Shown: positions 1-11,290 of the stretch, one piece after another
Layout of the letters: every line of letters starts with the position of its first letter
How positions within the stretch are numbered: position 1 is the first letter of the stretch
Assembly (NCBI GenBank): GCA_027886175.1
Contig: JAJNNQ010000009.1
Span: forward strand, 23,053,501 to 23,117,500
Direction of reading: 5' to 3'
Length of the DNA stretch: 64,000 nt
Source: Phylloscopus collybita
Taxonomy: Eukaryota; Chordata; Aves; Passeriformes; Phylloscopidae
Position numbers and translations under genes: made by a program
Notes under the pieces: model-generated
The model's database searches: none
What the model saw: the letters and a program-made list of their open reading frames with translations, nothing else
Told to the model about the DNA's origin: nothing

Positions 1-1961
1 GTACTTCTGTACAGTCCTTCACAGTATATGTAGAAATTAAGAATTTGTATCTTGAAGGATAAAACAGAATCCAGAGAATTACCAGTGTCCCAGAGTCATA
101 TAGTAACTTGGAATTTATCAGGTGAAAATTTCCAGGACATCAATTACTGTTGCTCGCCCAACACATCACATCAAGTCTTTCAGAGTCCTCTCATAGATAA
201 ATCTTCCATTTCTTTTTCACAGCAACAAGATATTGGCATCTTATCTGGTGGCATGCAATGAGTTATTTAATATGAAAGGAATTACTACTACTACTCCTCT
301 TTCCTTTTCATCAGAAAAGCCCACTGTGGTAGAAGAAATTCTTGCTTTAAGCCACCAAGTTCATGCCCTCACCTTTAATATCGTAAATTTTCAGGTTTGT
401 CTTAGCCTAAGGCCTTCTCTAAATTGAAAATATTCACATCTGATGTCCTCACATTTTGTAGCAAATATTGTGGAAGTACTATCAAAGTTGCAATACAGTC
501 AGTATGGCTTTTCCAATACAGATGAGATCTACAAATGGGGAATTCTTATTGCTGCCTATTTAATTGCTGTAGGGTTTTATTCTCTTCAAAAACAGTGGCA
601 ACTGAATTCAACAACAGAAAACACTCTCACATATCAAGCTGATAGTTCTTTACAAGTCTTTTTTCAAAAACTTTCCCTGTATTGTTTTTCAGAATTGGTG
701 AAAGTTCGAGATGGGTCATCCAAATAACTTTCTCACCATAGATGGCTTGCTGACAGTGCTCATTTTTTCCTACATGACCCTTCTAGGTGAGAAAGTCAAA
801 TCTGCCATGGTACTGAGGACCACTCTCTCAGGTTTTGGTGGGGAATGGCACAAATAAACAGAAATTATGAGAAGACTTCCAAGAAACACTGGTGAAAAAA
901 TTCAGCAACTCTTTGAAATATATAAAGTAATTCAAATAACATCCAAAGCTCTCAAAACTTATTAGCTTGCTTTGAATATCTGAAAAGTAATTCCTCCTAA
1001 ATCTTACATATGCCTGCAACCACATGCAGACTATAACAAAATATAACATTGATTTTTCAATTTTTTTTTTCCCCTCCTGGGTTATTTTGCTTCTAGTATT
1101 ATCTTTCTCCTAGCATTTCTTTAGGTTAGTATCTCTGGGGTAGTTTCTTTAGTGGTAACAACAGGGAGAGTGCTGTCTCAAGGTGGAAATAGCAGCCATT
1201 TAAATAACACACTGCTTACAGCTGCTTAGTACAAACCAGGTAAGATAACACAGTGGTTAAATTCCCCATAGCTATTACAGCTTGCCTGCATTTATGTTCC
1301 ATTCTAAATGCTGAATAGAGTCCTCAGGACAAAGCTGAAATGTTCAGTCTGTTGCTTAGATACTACTTTCACAGGCTTCATATGAAAAATCTGTGTATAC
1401 AGGCAAATAAATAGGTAAGTTAATAGGCTGAACCCGCAATGGACAAACATTAATCACTCCTTTTGTACTATCTTTTGTACTATATTTTGGAACGGAAGAA
1501 ACAGGTGTGGAGTACATGGAATACTAACAAAATGCAAGATGAAAATATCCATGCTTTGCTGGGATGCCTCCTCCATGCATAGATAAATGGGGCCACTCTA
1601 TCCTAATGAAACAAGTTACATGATTCTGCATTTCTTTGGGTCACTTGACTTATCTTTGTGTATTCTTGCTGTATAGGATACAGAAATTAATATATTGTTT
1701 GTTTACTTATGCAAGAGTCACTTAAAATTTGCGACATTGCAACAACAGATCAAAACCAAGATCATATCCTAAAGTTACAAAGTCACCTTTGTCAAATACA
1801 CTATGGGTTTTATGCCATAACTGGGAGGAGTTAAATTTGAAATGGTTCAAATATTCTATTCAGAATGCCCAAATTATATCTAGTGAAAACTGCTTTACTA
1901 AAAATAGATGCTGTTCTGCATGAGCATTAGATTGGTTCCTGCTATGCCATTTCCTCAGTAG

Positions 1962-1999
1962 AAAAAAAAAAAAAAAAAAAAAAAAAGAAAAAAGAAAAA
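1962..1999. repeat. A-rich tract (A25 plus AAAAAG-type tail)
   Basis: An uninterrupted run of 25 A (1962-1986) is followed by A-rich sequence broken by single G. It may be a retroposon tail, but I recognise no element body upstream. Confidence 0.85.
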
Positions 2000-3293
2000 G
2001 CAATTTTGGTATGTGTTCTGCTCTGCTAATCTTCAAAAATTAATTTGTTAAATTTTTTTAGCACCAATAATTTATGACTTGGAGCAACATGCTCAACAAA
2101 CCAGGTGTTATGTAAAAGCTGGCAGTTACAACATCACAATACAAAAGCATTACCTATTATGTAGTTAAGGTGATACACACTACTCTTGCGAAACACACCA
2201 CAAATTATAAAGCACTTTGGAGCAAATCCATTCTGATCTGCTCAGCAAAACGAAATGGCTACACAAATTACTGGGTTTTGCCTTTTGTTATATTTTTTGT
2301 TAATCCCCTGCAAGGTAAGTGTGCACTTTCCTAGGCTTTGCATTAAGGAACAATTGTGAAAGCAACAGAAACAGAGCAGAATTCAATACCTAGATTCTAT
2401 GCCCACTGCCTCTTCACTGGAGGGAAGAATAGATAGCAAAATAATTCTGAATTATAAAATAGTTATGTTTTGTAAACAAATTTTCACTCCTTGAACTAGA
2501 TTTAATTGGTTATTCAGTTCCACCTTAAGCATTATTTTTTATATGTTTGTCATTTAGTTCATATAATTACTGCAAAGATTAAAATAAATCAGTCAAGATA
2601 TTTAAAATGACAAATCAATCTAGCTATCTGCATTACTTGTACTTTGCATCAATTTCCACTACCAAAGAGTATACAAGCTGCTAAATACCACTTCTGTTGC
2701 AACTTCAGGTTGAATAATTATGTAAATAGGCCGTTTTTATATTTCTGAACCTGGATTTTTATCTGGCAGGGACATAGTAACTACCGACAGAATTACTGGT
2801 CTTTAAAATTCTTCTGTAAAGAGTTATTATAACAATAATGACATTCCTTACATTATATACTGTCTACAAAATTATCCTACAGTAGATTATAATTTTTCAG
2901 GCATGGGTTTTGGTGAGAGAGACTGAATTTTAATGATTGGTTTCTATGTTTGCTCTTACGAAATGAGCCATGCTAAATATTATCAGTATCAATATGCTTA
3001 TAAAGGAAAAAAAACAACAACAACATAATCTTCTCACCACGAATCATGTCTCAATAGAGGTGATCAGTTGTTTGGGTTAATTTTGTTCTTAAAGAATATT
3101 ATTAAATACTGTATTTTTATAAAATGCCATGTTTGGGGTTTTTTTCAACTTTTCCCTAAAATGTGTTTACAAGCTTATTTCATCTACAGGAATCGGTGGT
3201 TATTTAACATCTATTTTCCACTAAAAACCAAGAAAACAAATTTTATAAATCTAGAAAACAGAGAGACACAAGCATTTAACCAAATCTTTTGAA

Positions 3294-3317
3294 AATTTAT
3301 AATTTATAATTTATAAA
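3294..3317. repeat. Short TTTATAA tandem repeat
   Basis: Three consecutive AT-only heptamer units (TTTATAA) are visible. This is a simple low-complexity repeat. Confidence 0.75.
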
Positions 3318-4396
3318 CAGATCAAAGTCATATTACAAATTTTCTGCTGTGAATCAGGTAATGTTCTTTAGTTCCTTCCAGCTGCATGACACAATATCTA
3401 CCTTGTTTTTGTGTCCCAGCAGTCCCTTTGTGCAAAGGGATGCACATTGAAAAAGGGAGGAGGGAATGTTTTTTACAGCAAACCGGTTCAACTACTTGAT
3501 ACTTATAGGCTTTCCAGAATAGAGAGGAGTAACTTAGGTACCTAAATTCCTTGCCAGAGGGGAGCACAGAAGTGGGAGGGAAATGTCTAGTCAGCCTTCA
3601 GGTCAGATGACCCTGATGTGCCATTGAGATCCATGATGGTTTGGGTCAGGCATTCACCAGGGCAATTGGCAGCTCTCCCCGGCCCAGTCCCTGCAGAATT
3701 CTATCAGGGTATTCAAAAGCAGGGAACATGTGCTCAGGTGTTACAGAGTCAGAAATCCTGGAGGGCACCTCTGACAGCATGAGGGCTGGGCAGGGTTCCC
3801 ATACCCCACAATGCAGCTATTGCCTGAGATACCTGCTTGAGCCTTCCTTCCTCTGAACTTCTCTTTTCACCCAAGGGCTGGATCCTGTTTCACTATACAA
3901 GCATCTATTTCATGATAAAAGATGACAAGAAGTAAAATCATCCTCATGGAAGTTAATCTGATATTTAGAGTACCGCAGGGGGAGGGAGCAAGCTCATTAC
4001 AGCAAGCCCTCCCACTGCAGGCAGAACCAGCATGGAGAAGAGGCCTTTGCAGAGGAGTGTCCTTATGCCTCTCAATACACTGTTTTAGTGATGGTGTAGA
4101 TGGTACAGTTGGATAGAGCTTTTAGTGTTTGAAAGAACTATATCATATATAGATAGACTGTGGTTTCCTTTACTGTTAATTAAAGCAGTTTGATACCTCA
4201 GGGCTAGATGGTTCCTTTCTGGTTTTAATATAAGTGATACAATATGTAATACTGGAACTATCATAAATACAGGTACTTCAATTCATAACTTATAATCAGT
4301 AAAACTCTACTTTTGTTCGTAGAAGTAGCTGTCCTTCAAGAGCTCATGAAATTGTCATTAGACATAATGAGAGGCACTGCAGATTATTCTTTTGTT

Positions 4397-4476
4397 TTCT
4401 TTCATCTTTTCATTTACTTATGAATCATTTTCTTTATTCTTTCATCTGTTCATTTACTTATTCATTCATGATTTTA
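4397..4476. repeat. 40-bp tandem duplication
   Basis: Two adjacent copies with a 40-bp period (4397-4436 and 4437-4476) share a 24-bp pyrimidine-rich core of the form TTCTTTCATCTNTTCATTT followed by ACTTA. The copies diverge at their 3' ends, so the duplication is not recent. Confidence 0.7.
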
Positions 4477-7400
4477 TTCTTATGATTCTGACACTCATCA
4501 TGAATAATGTAGTTACAGAAAACTGAAGTTCAGAAAAAGTATGTAAACATTTAAGCATGTGAGTTGTCACTTTGAAATCACATATATTACTGGTCAAACC
4601 ATAAGGTAGTACAGGTGATCTCAGGAGAGCTTCACCAATGGTAGAGTTTGCTTGAAATGACTGGTTAGATCTTTCAGTCAGCCCTTCTGTGGCAGGACAA
4701 TAAAAAGCTGACACGACATGTTTGATATAGTTTCTTTTGGCAAATAATAAAAACTATTTGAAAATGAATTTGTTTCCCCTGTTATGAACAATCTGTTCAG
4801 AAGCTCTATGTCCTTGAAGACAAGAATCTTAAGAATTCACCATATGGGCTGAATTAGCTGGATTCATGTGGAATAGTGCAAACCATTTACATTAGTCATC
4901 TGCTACAGGAAAATCTGTATGCTATGACAGATATATATATATTCTACCAGTGGAGCCAGGCATAAGGACTGACTTCTGAAAGGCATTCCAGCACTCAGGG
5001 AAGATGTTTGAGGGTGAGAGTCTCAAGGCTTGAATGAATGCAAGATTACAATGGTACGGAGACACAGCCAACAGCAGTAATTTCCCAAGTTGAGAGAGTT
5101 CCATGAGACAGAGAGAGCTGATAATATTTTTCTATCATTATTTTTATTTATTTATTAAAAGAACAACAACAACAACCCAAAACAAAACAAAAAGCAGACA
5201 AGGAGACAAGAAACCCATTATTTGCACCCAAACAGCAGTTTTAGTTAGTTGGGTTTTTTTAAGTCCCCAAACAAACATAAGAGCTTTTTATCAATCTGGG
5301 GAAATCTGGAGGAATTTTTAGAAGCAAAGTCAATGAATGTTTGAATATGATCTTCTATTATATATGATTTAGTACTCTGCCCCCATATGGAAAATCAACT
5401 GAATTTCAGTACATCATTCCAACTTGCATATAACTTTCTTGTCTCCTGATAATGTGTGCACTGACATCTCATGTCTATGGGCTGATATGGAGTCAATAAT
5501 CCTGGTGTGCTGACCAAGAGTGAGAGATAATAATTCTGTTCATGCAATAGGGATTAATCTTCTCCTGCAGTAAGGAATGCATCTTAATTGCACAAGATTC
5601 ACCATGCAGACCAATCTAACACTAGTAAGAGTATGCACACAGGTGGGCCGCTCTGCCATGCAGCTACACTAACAACACTACAAGAAATTATAAGAGTTCT
5701 ACAAAGAGCAAAAGGGGGGTAAAGCATATGTAGACGTCTAATTCTGACTAGACTACATTAACAAGATAGCAACATAAGTAGCAGAAATGAGAACTATGAT
5801 TGATAACAGGAGGGGATCACTAACTTGAAGGAATTAAGTAGAAATTACCAGTGCAAACATATTAGAAGTGCTGAAGAGATATAAAATAAGGGACAATAGT
5901 GAAGAGTAAATACAAAAAGCCTGTTTATTTGGGAGTGGATGAGAGTGGTAAAGGGAAAAAATTGAGAAGGGTGAAACAGGTAATGTAAGCAGAAGTGTGC
6001 CATTTAACTAGCAGTTTAGCAGTATCTGTTGGGTAGTCTTCTGTTGATCCCACTTAGAGACTGCAAATAAATCTGTTATTATTCTCATGAGTCTGGCTTT
6101 TTTTCTATAGTCAGTAGGGGTACTTGTTCACAGTACATCAGTTCTCCAAAACTGGTGAGGGGATACATGGAGGGGGTGTACCAATCCTAGTACCTGTGGT
6201 ACTGAACTTTTAGCAGACTCCGTATTCAGGGTTAGACAACGATGCATTTCTAAATGTTGAGAAACACTCAGTCCCTTATGCAAAATTAAATTCAGTGTTG
6301 AGTATGTCTGTTAGCTGCCAAAACTGCTTGTCACTTACCTGTATTAGTATGAAAGTGGTGAAGGCAAATATTTACTCAGTCCTGTAATGGTTATGGGTTT
6401 GGTGAGACCCAGATTCAGCTCTGTTTCTTACCTGAATTAGACCCACATCTTCCTCAGCATAGTAAGAAATTATATCACATGGATGTCTCTTGATCTCTTT
6501 TGGGATATTTTCTGCAAAGGACTTCTAAAATTACGGGATCATAATTGATGTTTACCAGTCTTCTATTTATGCCTAGAAGCTTAGATAACCTTACCAGGGT
6601 TTTAAGGAAATTTGGAGTACTTAAGATCTGAATGTGCAAGTGTCACTGTCAAACCTCAAACACATGTGTGGGCTTTGTATGTGTTCCAGTTGTAATGCTA
6701 AAGACCCCAGACACCTTGAGTACAGCTAGCTATTGGGTTAACTTTTTACAGTTAACTTTTGGGATTGGGTTCATAATTTTTTGGAATCTACAGAAAATTT
6801 GCAGTGATTTTATATTTTGCTGATCACAGCTGAATGTCTTACAATCATTTTCTGAAACAGTTGACTATATACAACAGAGAAGTTTCTGTACCATACAGAA
6901 GCTCACCATATGCTGTTTACAGTTTTAAATTACCTTCAGTATCATAAGGCTCCAGCAGCTGATACATGCTTTAGAAGCACTGAGGATTTTTGCAAATTTG
7001 TGGTTTTAAGTGGTCTATGATTGTCCTGCTGTGAAATCACAGAAACAGTATACTTTGCAGGAAGTTTCATTTTAAGTTTTCCCCCTTCCACTTGTAAAAG
7101 CAACCAAATAACACTTCATTTATTTCCTACTAAATTAAACAGTTGTAGAATTACTGTAATGTTCCCACTGGCTTCCATGTTGCTGTATACAAGCTGATAA
7201 AACCTTCTCATAATGTCCTGCTGGGACAGAGGCTTGGGTTTTGCCTTGATCTGAACATTTTCTGTATAATTTCTCTCTTGCTTTTTATTCTACTAACAAT
7301 ATTTTGTGCTGCTTGACCACTTCTGATTAGAAAAGCAGACAATCTAATTTTAAGTGTTCACTAAAATGTGGTAATTCTAGACTCATTAAAATTAGGCTTC

Positions 7401-7689
7401 TTCAGATATTTCAGTGTACTGTACAGGCCTCGATGTTAAACTCTTATATTTCACCTCAGATATTTACTTTACTCAAATTATTGGCAGATTTGCCAACAAA
7501 AAAAAAATCCACAGCAAAATGTTGAGAATTATCTTAATGTTAGAAAATAGAGGATGTATTCACAGGCCTACAGTATATGTATCAGGAAGAGAAGTTGAGA
7601 CAGCACAGTCTCACAAAGACAAGGTTAAGGAGCAGCCTAAGAATAGCTTACAAATTTCTGAAGAACAGATACAAAAATGTAGAGACAAT

Positions 7690-7910
7690 CTTTTCTCAGC
7701 TGTAGCAAATGGCAAAAGAGGCAACAGCCATGTTGAACATCAGGAGAAACTTCACAATGAGCTTGGTGCAACACTGGAACAAGTTGCCCATGGATGATGT
7801 GGACATTCTAGGAAGTTCTCAAGATCTGACTAGCCCAACCAATGGCTGACATGGCTCTGTGCTGGGGATAGTAATGCTTTGATGGGGAGGCTGCACAACA
7901 TGCCCCTCTG
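7690..7910 (+). mobile_element. Degraded CR1 LINE 3'-region remnant
   Basis: The segment around 7770-7800 (CACTGGAACAAGTTGCCCA) matches the conserved CR1 stretch that encodes the last residues before the 3' UTR. Just upstream, the AGGAGAAACTTCACAATGAG segment resembles the CR1 'GGAAGAACTTCTTCACTGTGAGG' part. A 127-codon frame (7414-7797) runs into it and is therefore best explained partly by an old LINE frame, not by a host gene. No intact 3' terminal repeat is left, which implies an old insertion. Confidence 0.6.
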
Positions 7911-10149
7911 ATGTTCCTTCCAAACATTTCTCCAAACCTGTGATGTAATTCTGTCATTCTCCCTGCTTAATTTAGTGGAAGTGCGTGTGGAAAGATTTTG
8001 TGATTTTTTCTTCTAAAAATGGATGATTATGTTAATTGTTAAAATAATTTAACAGAACTGCATTTTTTCCTACAGAAAATAAACACATACATGAAGAGCA
8101 ACAAGTCCTCATTGCACAGTAAAGCTTAAATCCATTCCTTCCATTTTCCTGTGAAGAACATGGTGATGGAAAGTCGGAGACTGTAAATTACCCACATGGA
8201 GCCTTAGGTTCTAAAGGGGATATGGACTGCAACTCTTAAAGTCTTGGACATTTATGAAGAAGTTTTATTTCCTACCTCAAAACCTCTTTTGCTTCTTATC
8301 CTTCCATTATTCAAGGAGCATGACTGAATTTTTAGCCAATATTATAATTCCTTTCTTATCTAAAACTGAAATCTTTATGCCCCCTATTAAAGAGTGCAGA
8401 GAGACAATACCAGTAAAGGAGCATTCAATGAAATCCTTTCATGCACATTCACACCCAATACAAGCTACTGCAGCAGACAGAACACTGCCATGAGAATATA
8501 TTCTCCCTGCTTTCTTGCATCCACTTCCTTCAGCTATATAAGATTATATTTGTTTTTTGTTTTTTATCATAGAAGAAATACCTGCAACTATGCAGCCAGG
8601 GGTATCCTAGCACTTAATGGCCAGGCTCTGAGCCCACACTGATGGGAGCAGTGTATGTTTGCTGCTGTCTGTATTGTACAGAGAAGGTGTGCATATGATG
8701 CATTATTTTTAAGATTCAAGGGAAGAATGAAATAAAACTTAGGGGAAGAAATCAAATCTGAAATTTACCAATACAGCAAAACTGATCAGATTAAATGATT
8801 ATTTTTTCATTGGGCTGAATCTACATAGTTTCTGCATCAAACCTTTACAGGCATGATTTAAGGGATCAGTAAACAGAGATTACCTATCATGCTTGTCAAT
8901 CTTTGCATTGCACTGATAGTTTACAAAAATAGCTTTAAAAGTAAATATGGTATACTTCATGATTCGCTTAAGAATATGTATGGACTTGCTATAAAGTAGA
9001 CATCTACAAGGGGCTTTTCAGAGCTTTAGCAATGAAAAGCTTTTGGATCCCAGTCGAGTTCTTCCATGTATAAGTCTGTTGTGCTAAATATGCATCTCAT
9101 GAAGAGAAAGTTGGGTACTGAATAATGAATTCTGCCCAAGCCTCAAGCTTTTTTGGACTTTTCCCTATAAATTTCTGATGAATTGGTAATGCTGCACTAA
9201 AGAAATAGATTAGAAACTGACTGATCCCCTTCACAATAGTGACCTCAATTTTGTAGATGCTAAGAATTACAAACGAATCAAAGAGTCTCCTTCTTTTCAT
9301 TAGAGACAAGCATTTCATTTTACTTTTGATTCGTATTTATTTTTTCCCAAGGACCTTTTTAGATTCTATCAACAAGTGAGACCATTTTCCCTAAGGTATA
9401 TTGTGATTTCTCAGCTTCCGAAGCAAAGAAGATATAGAGGAGGCTATGGCATGAGTTAATTTATTTACAAGTACCTGCTTCTACTGATTAACGTTTGTCT
9501 GAACCAGAAGGAATCTGCTTTCAGGTTTTGTCATTAAAAATGTGAAAGCAATTCTGCTAATACAAACTTTTCTTTCTCAGGCATGTCACAGCTATTTTAC
9601 AGTCCACAGAAAGTAGCAAACTGTCCGTTTTTCTGTCCTTAAACCTAATCCCTGCTGTTGACCAGCAGTATGATGTTGTCAGGTCTTGATATTCCCACAA
9701 TCTGCACATTGATATTTGCTATTGATCTTACTCCAATTTTATAGTAGTGCAATTCAGAGTAAAAGCTTTTTTTTTTTTTCTTTTCTTTTTTCTTTTTACG
9801 ATTTTCCCACCCTAAGCACTAGAATGATCTTTATTATCATCCTTGGACTTGTAGAGAGGTAATTCCCCTTTCCACAAGAACTTGTGGACAAAATTGTACA
9901 TTCTGCATCAGCTTGGAGGACAGCCTACTAAATCAATCCTCTCCCTTACTCTAAAATGTACAAAAAAATATTTAATTTTCTTGCATTCAGCAGTATCTGG
10001 TGTTTTCAACCTCAGCATGCCCCACAATGCCAAGGTGAAGCCAACTCCAGTTCAGATGGTTGTAGAAATGCAGCATCATGAAAAACCTGTGAGGAAGCCT
10101 ATAGAAGAATCATAAGGAAAACATAGAAGCATATAAAATCCTAAAGGAA
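7911..10149. other. Intergenic DNA, no gene seen
   Basis: AT-rich sequence with only short chance frames. A T-rich tract lies at 9767-9798. I recognise no exon, RNA gene or further mobile element. Confidence 0.5.
9767..9798. repeat. T-rich tract
   Basis: A run of T interrupted by single C residues (TTTTCTTTTC pattern). Low-complexity sequence. Confidence 0.8.
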
Positions 10150-10549
10150 ACACAAGGAGTTGGAGAGTAGTGGTCCCTGGACCATGCACACAGGACAATT
10201 CACCCCCTTGGAGAACGTGCAGTGTTGCCGTGATTCATGCCTGCCATATTTTGGTTTTAGGAAATTCTGTTCCCAGGCATTTTACTGGTAAACAAGGTCA
10301 TGTACTGTAAGCTATCTTGTCGTTCCAGTGTGTTCCCAGAGGAGGGACTTTGTGTGGTAGTCTCTAGAAGTGACCAATGGTTCCCAGGGGTCCCACCTCT
10401 AAGGTGAGCACATTTGTAAAAAGTATAAAAGAAGCCTGGAAAATAAACCTGTAGCTCCTCCTCCTCGGTAGGGGTCCACAGCAGCCTTCTGAGAAATTAC
10501 CACTCCCTGTCTCCATTCATTGTGTCCCACAGCAACAGTGCAGTACCTA

Positions 10550-10741
10550 GGCTGCCTCGGTTCATAGTCACTCCTCTTCAGGAAGTCCCCTTGGGAGGCT
10601 TCCTTGTAGCTCAGGATGAGCAAAAGTGCTTCAACCCATGTGCAGCCCCCAGGCTGCCTCTGTTTGCAGGGACTCTCCTTTGGGAAGTCCCTTTGAGAGT
10701 TTTCCTTGAGAAAAAATACTTCAACCCATGAGCCTTTGCAG
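10550..10741. repeat. Tandem duplication of about 90-102 bp in the LTR region
   Basis: Unit A (10550-10651) and unit B (10652-10741) both begin GGCTGCCTC, both contain a GGGAAGTCCCTTTGAGAG-like middle, and both end near TTCAACCCATG. Unit B is about 12 bp shorter. The repeat probably belongs to the U3 or enhancer part of an LTR. Confidence 0.75.
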
Positions 10742-11050
10742 TTTCATGTTAATGTTTCATACCCCATTGGTTATTCCCCTTGTTCCTGGTTTTTACCCCT
10801 CCTGATGGGTTCTTTTTGGATCCTTCCCCTATTTGATCCCTTTCCCAATTCCTTTCCCCATTGGCCAAGTTGTGAAACCCTGCTCCTTGCTACCCTATAT
10901 AATCCCTCTCCCCAAGACCCTTTGGCTCCTTTTCCCTCCAGACCTCATGGAATAAAGCAGCTCTCCTGGAGATTGGAAAGGCCCCATCTCGCTGCTTTTA
11001 CTCCTGCATCACCCAGGGTGGCAAACGTGGCTCTGCTGCTCAGGCAGCCT

Positions 11051-11150
11051 CACAAAGAGCAAATCACTCTGCACTTGACAGTGCACCAAAGAGCTGATCC
11101 CTCTGCACCTAAGGGTGCACAAAGAGCAAATCACTGTGTGCCTGAGACAG
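11051..11150. repeat. Three tandem 33-34 bp units
   Basis: Units at 11051-11083, 11084-11117 and 11118-11150 all start CACAAAGAGC or CACCAAAGAGC and carry a 'CACTCTGCAC'-like centre. They lie just downstream of the second LTR-like module and may be part of the retroviral leader or LTR. Confidence 0.8.
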
Positions 11151-11290
11151 CCTGTGCCTCCATCGCTCTAAGTGTGTTTTTAAATGCGCTTCTAGCGAGG
11201 GAGGTCAGTACCTTCACCTCCAGACAAGACATTGGAGGACATCAGCTGGAGACTGGGAAAGACTGCCTGGCAGAAACTCATTGTGTCTCC

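Larger units (their letters stand above)
1..7680. other. Intergenic AT-rich DNA, no gene seen
   Basis: I see no exon with plausible splice sites and protein-like conservation here. Open frames are all under 100 codons and look like chance. The block holds an A-tract (1962-1999), short AT-rich tandem repeats near 3294 and 4397, and otherwise unremarkable sequence. By comparison with the human order recalled from memory, the next gene to the left should be KCTD8, but none of its coding sequence was recognised in the window. Confidence 0.6.
10150..11290 (+). mobile_element. Composite LTR cluster of endogenous retroviral origin
   Basis: Two LTR-like modules lie in tandem on the plus strand. The first (about 10150-10545) has a TATA-like GTATAAAAG at 10423 and an AATAAA at 10442. 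The second (about 10740-11000) has CCCTATATAATCC near 10892 and GGAATAAAGCAG near 10950, the classic order of U3 TATA box and R-region polyadenylation signal. Base composition is clearly richer in G+C than the flanks. Two tandem repeat sets (10550-10741 and 11051-11150) lie within or beside the modules. I see no gag, pol or env coding, so this looks like solo or nested LTRs. Exact TG/CA termini and target-site duplications were not resolved. Bird ERV LTRs of this type are familiar to me, but I cannot name the family. Confidence 0.65.

Noticed and set aside
7414..7797. 127-codon plus-strand frame as a host gene
   Set aside because: Its 3' part matches the CR1 3' coding region, so it is at least partly an old LINE frame.
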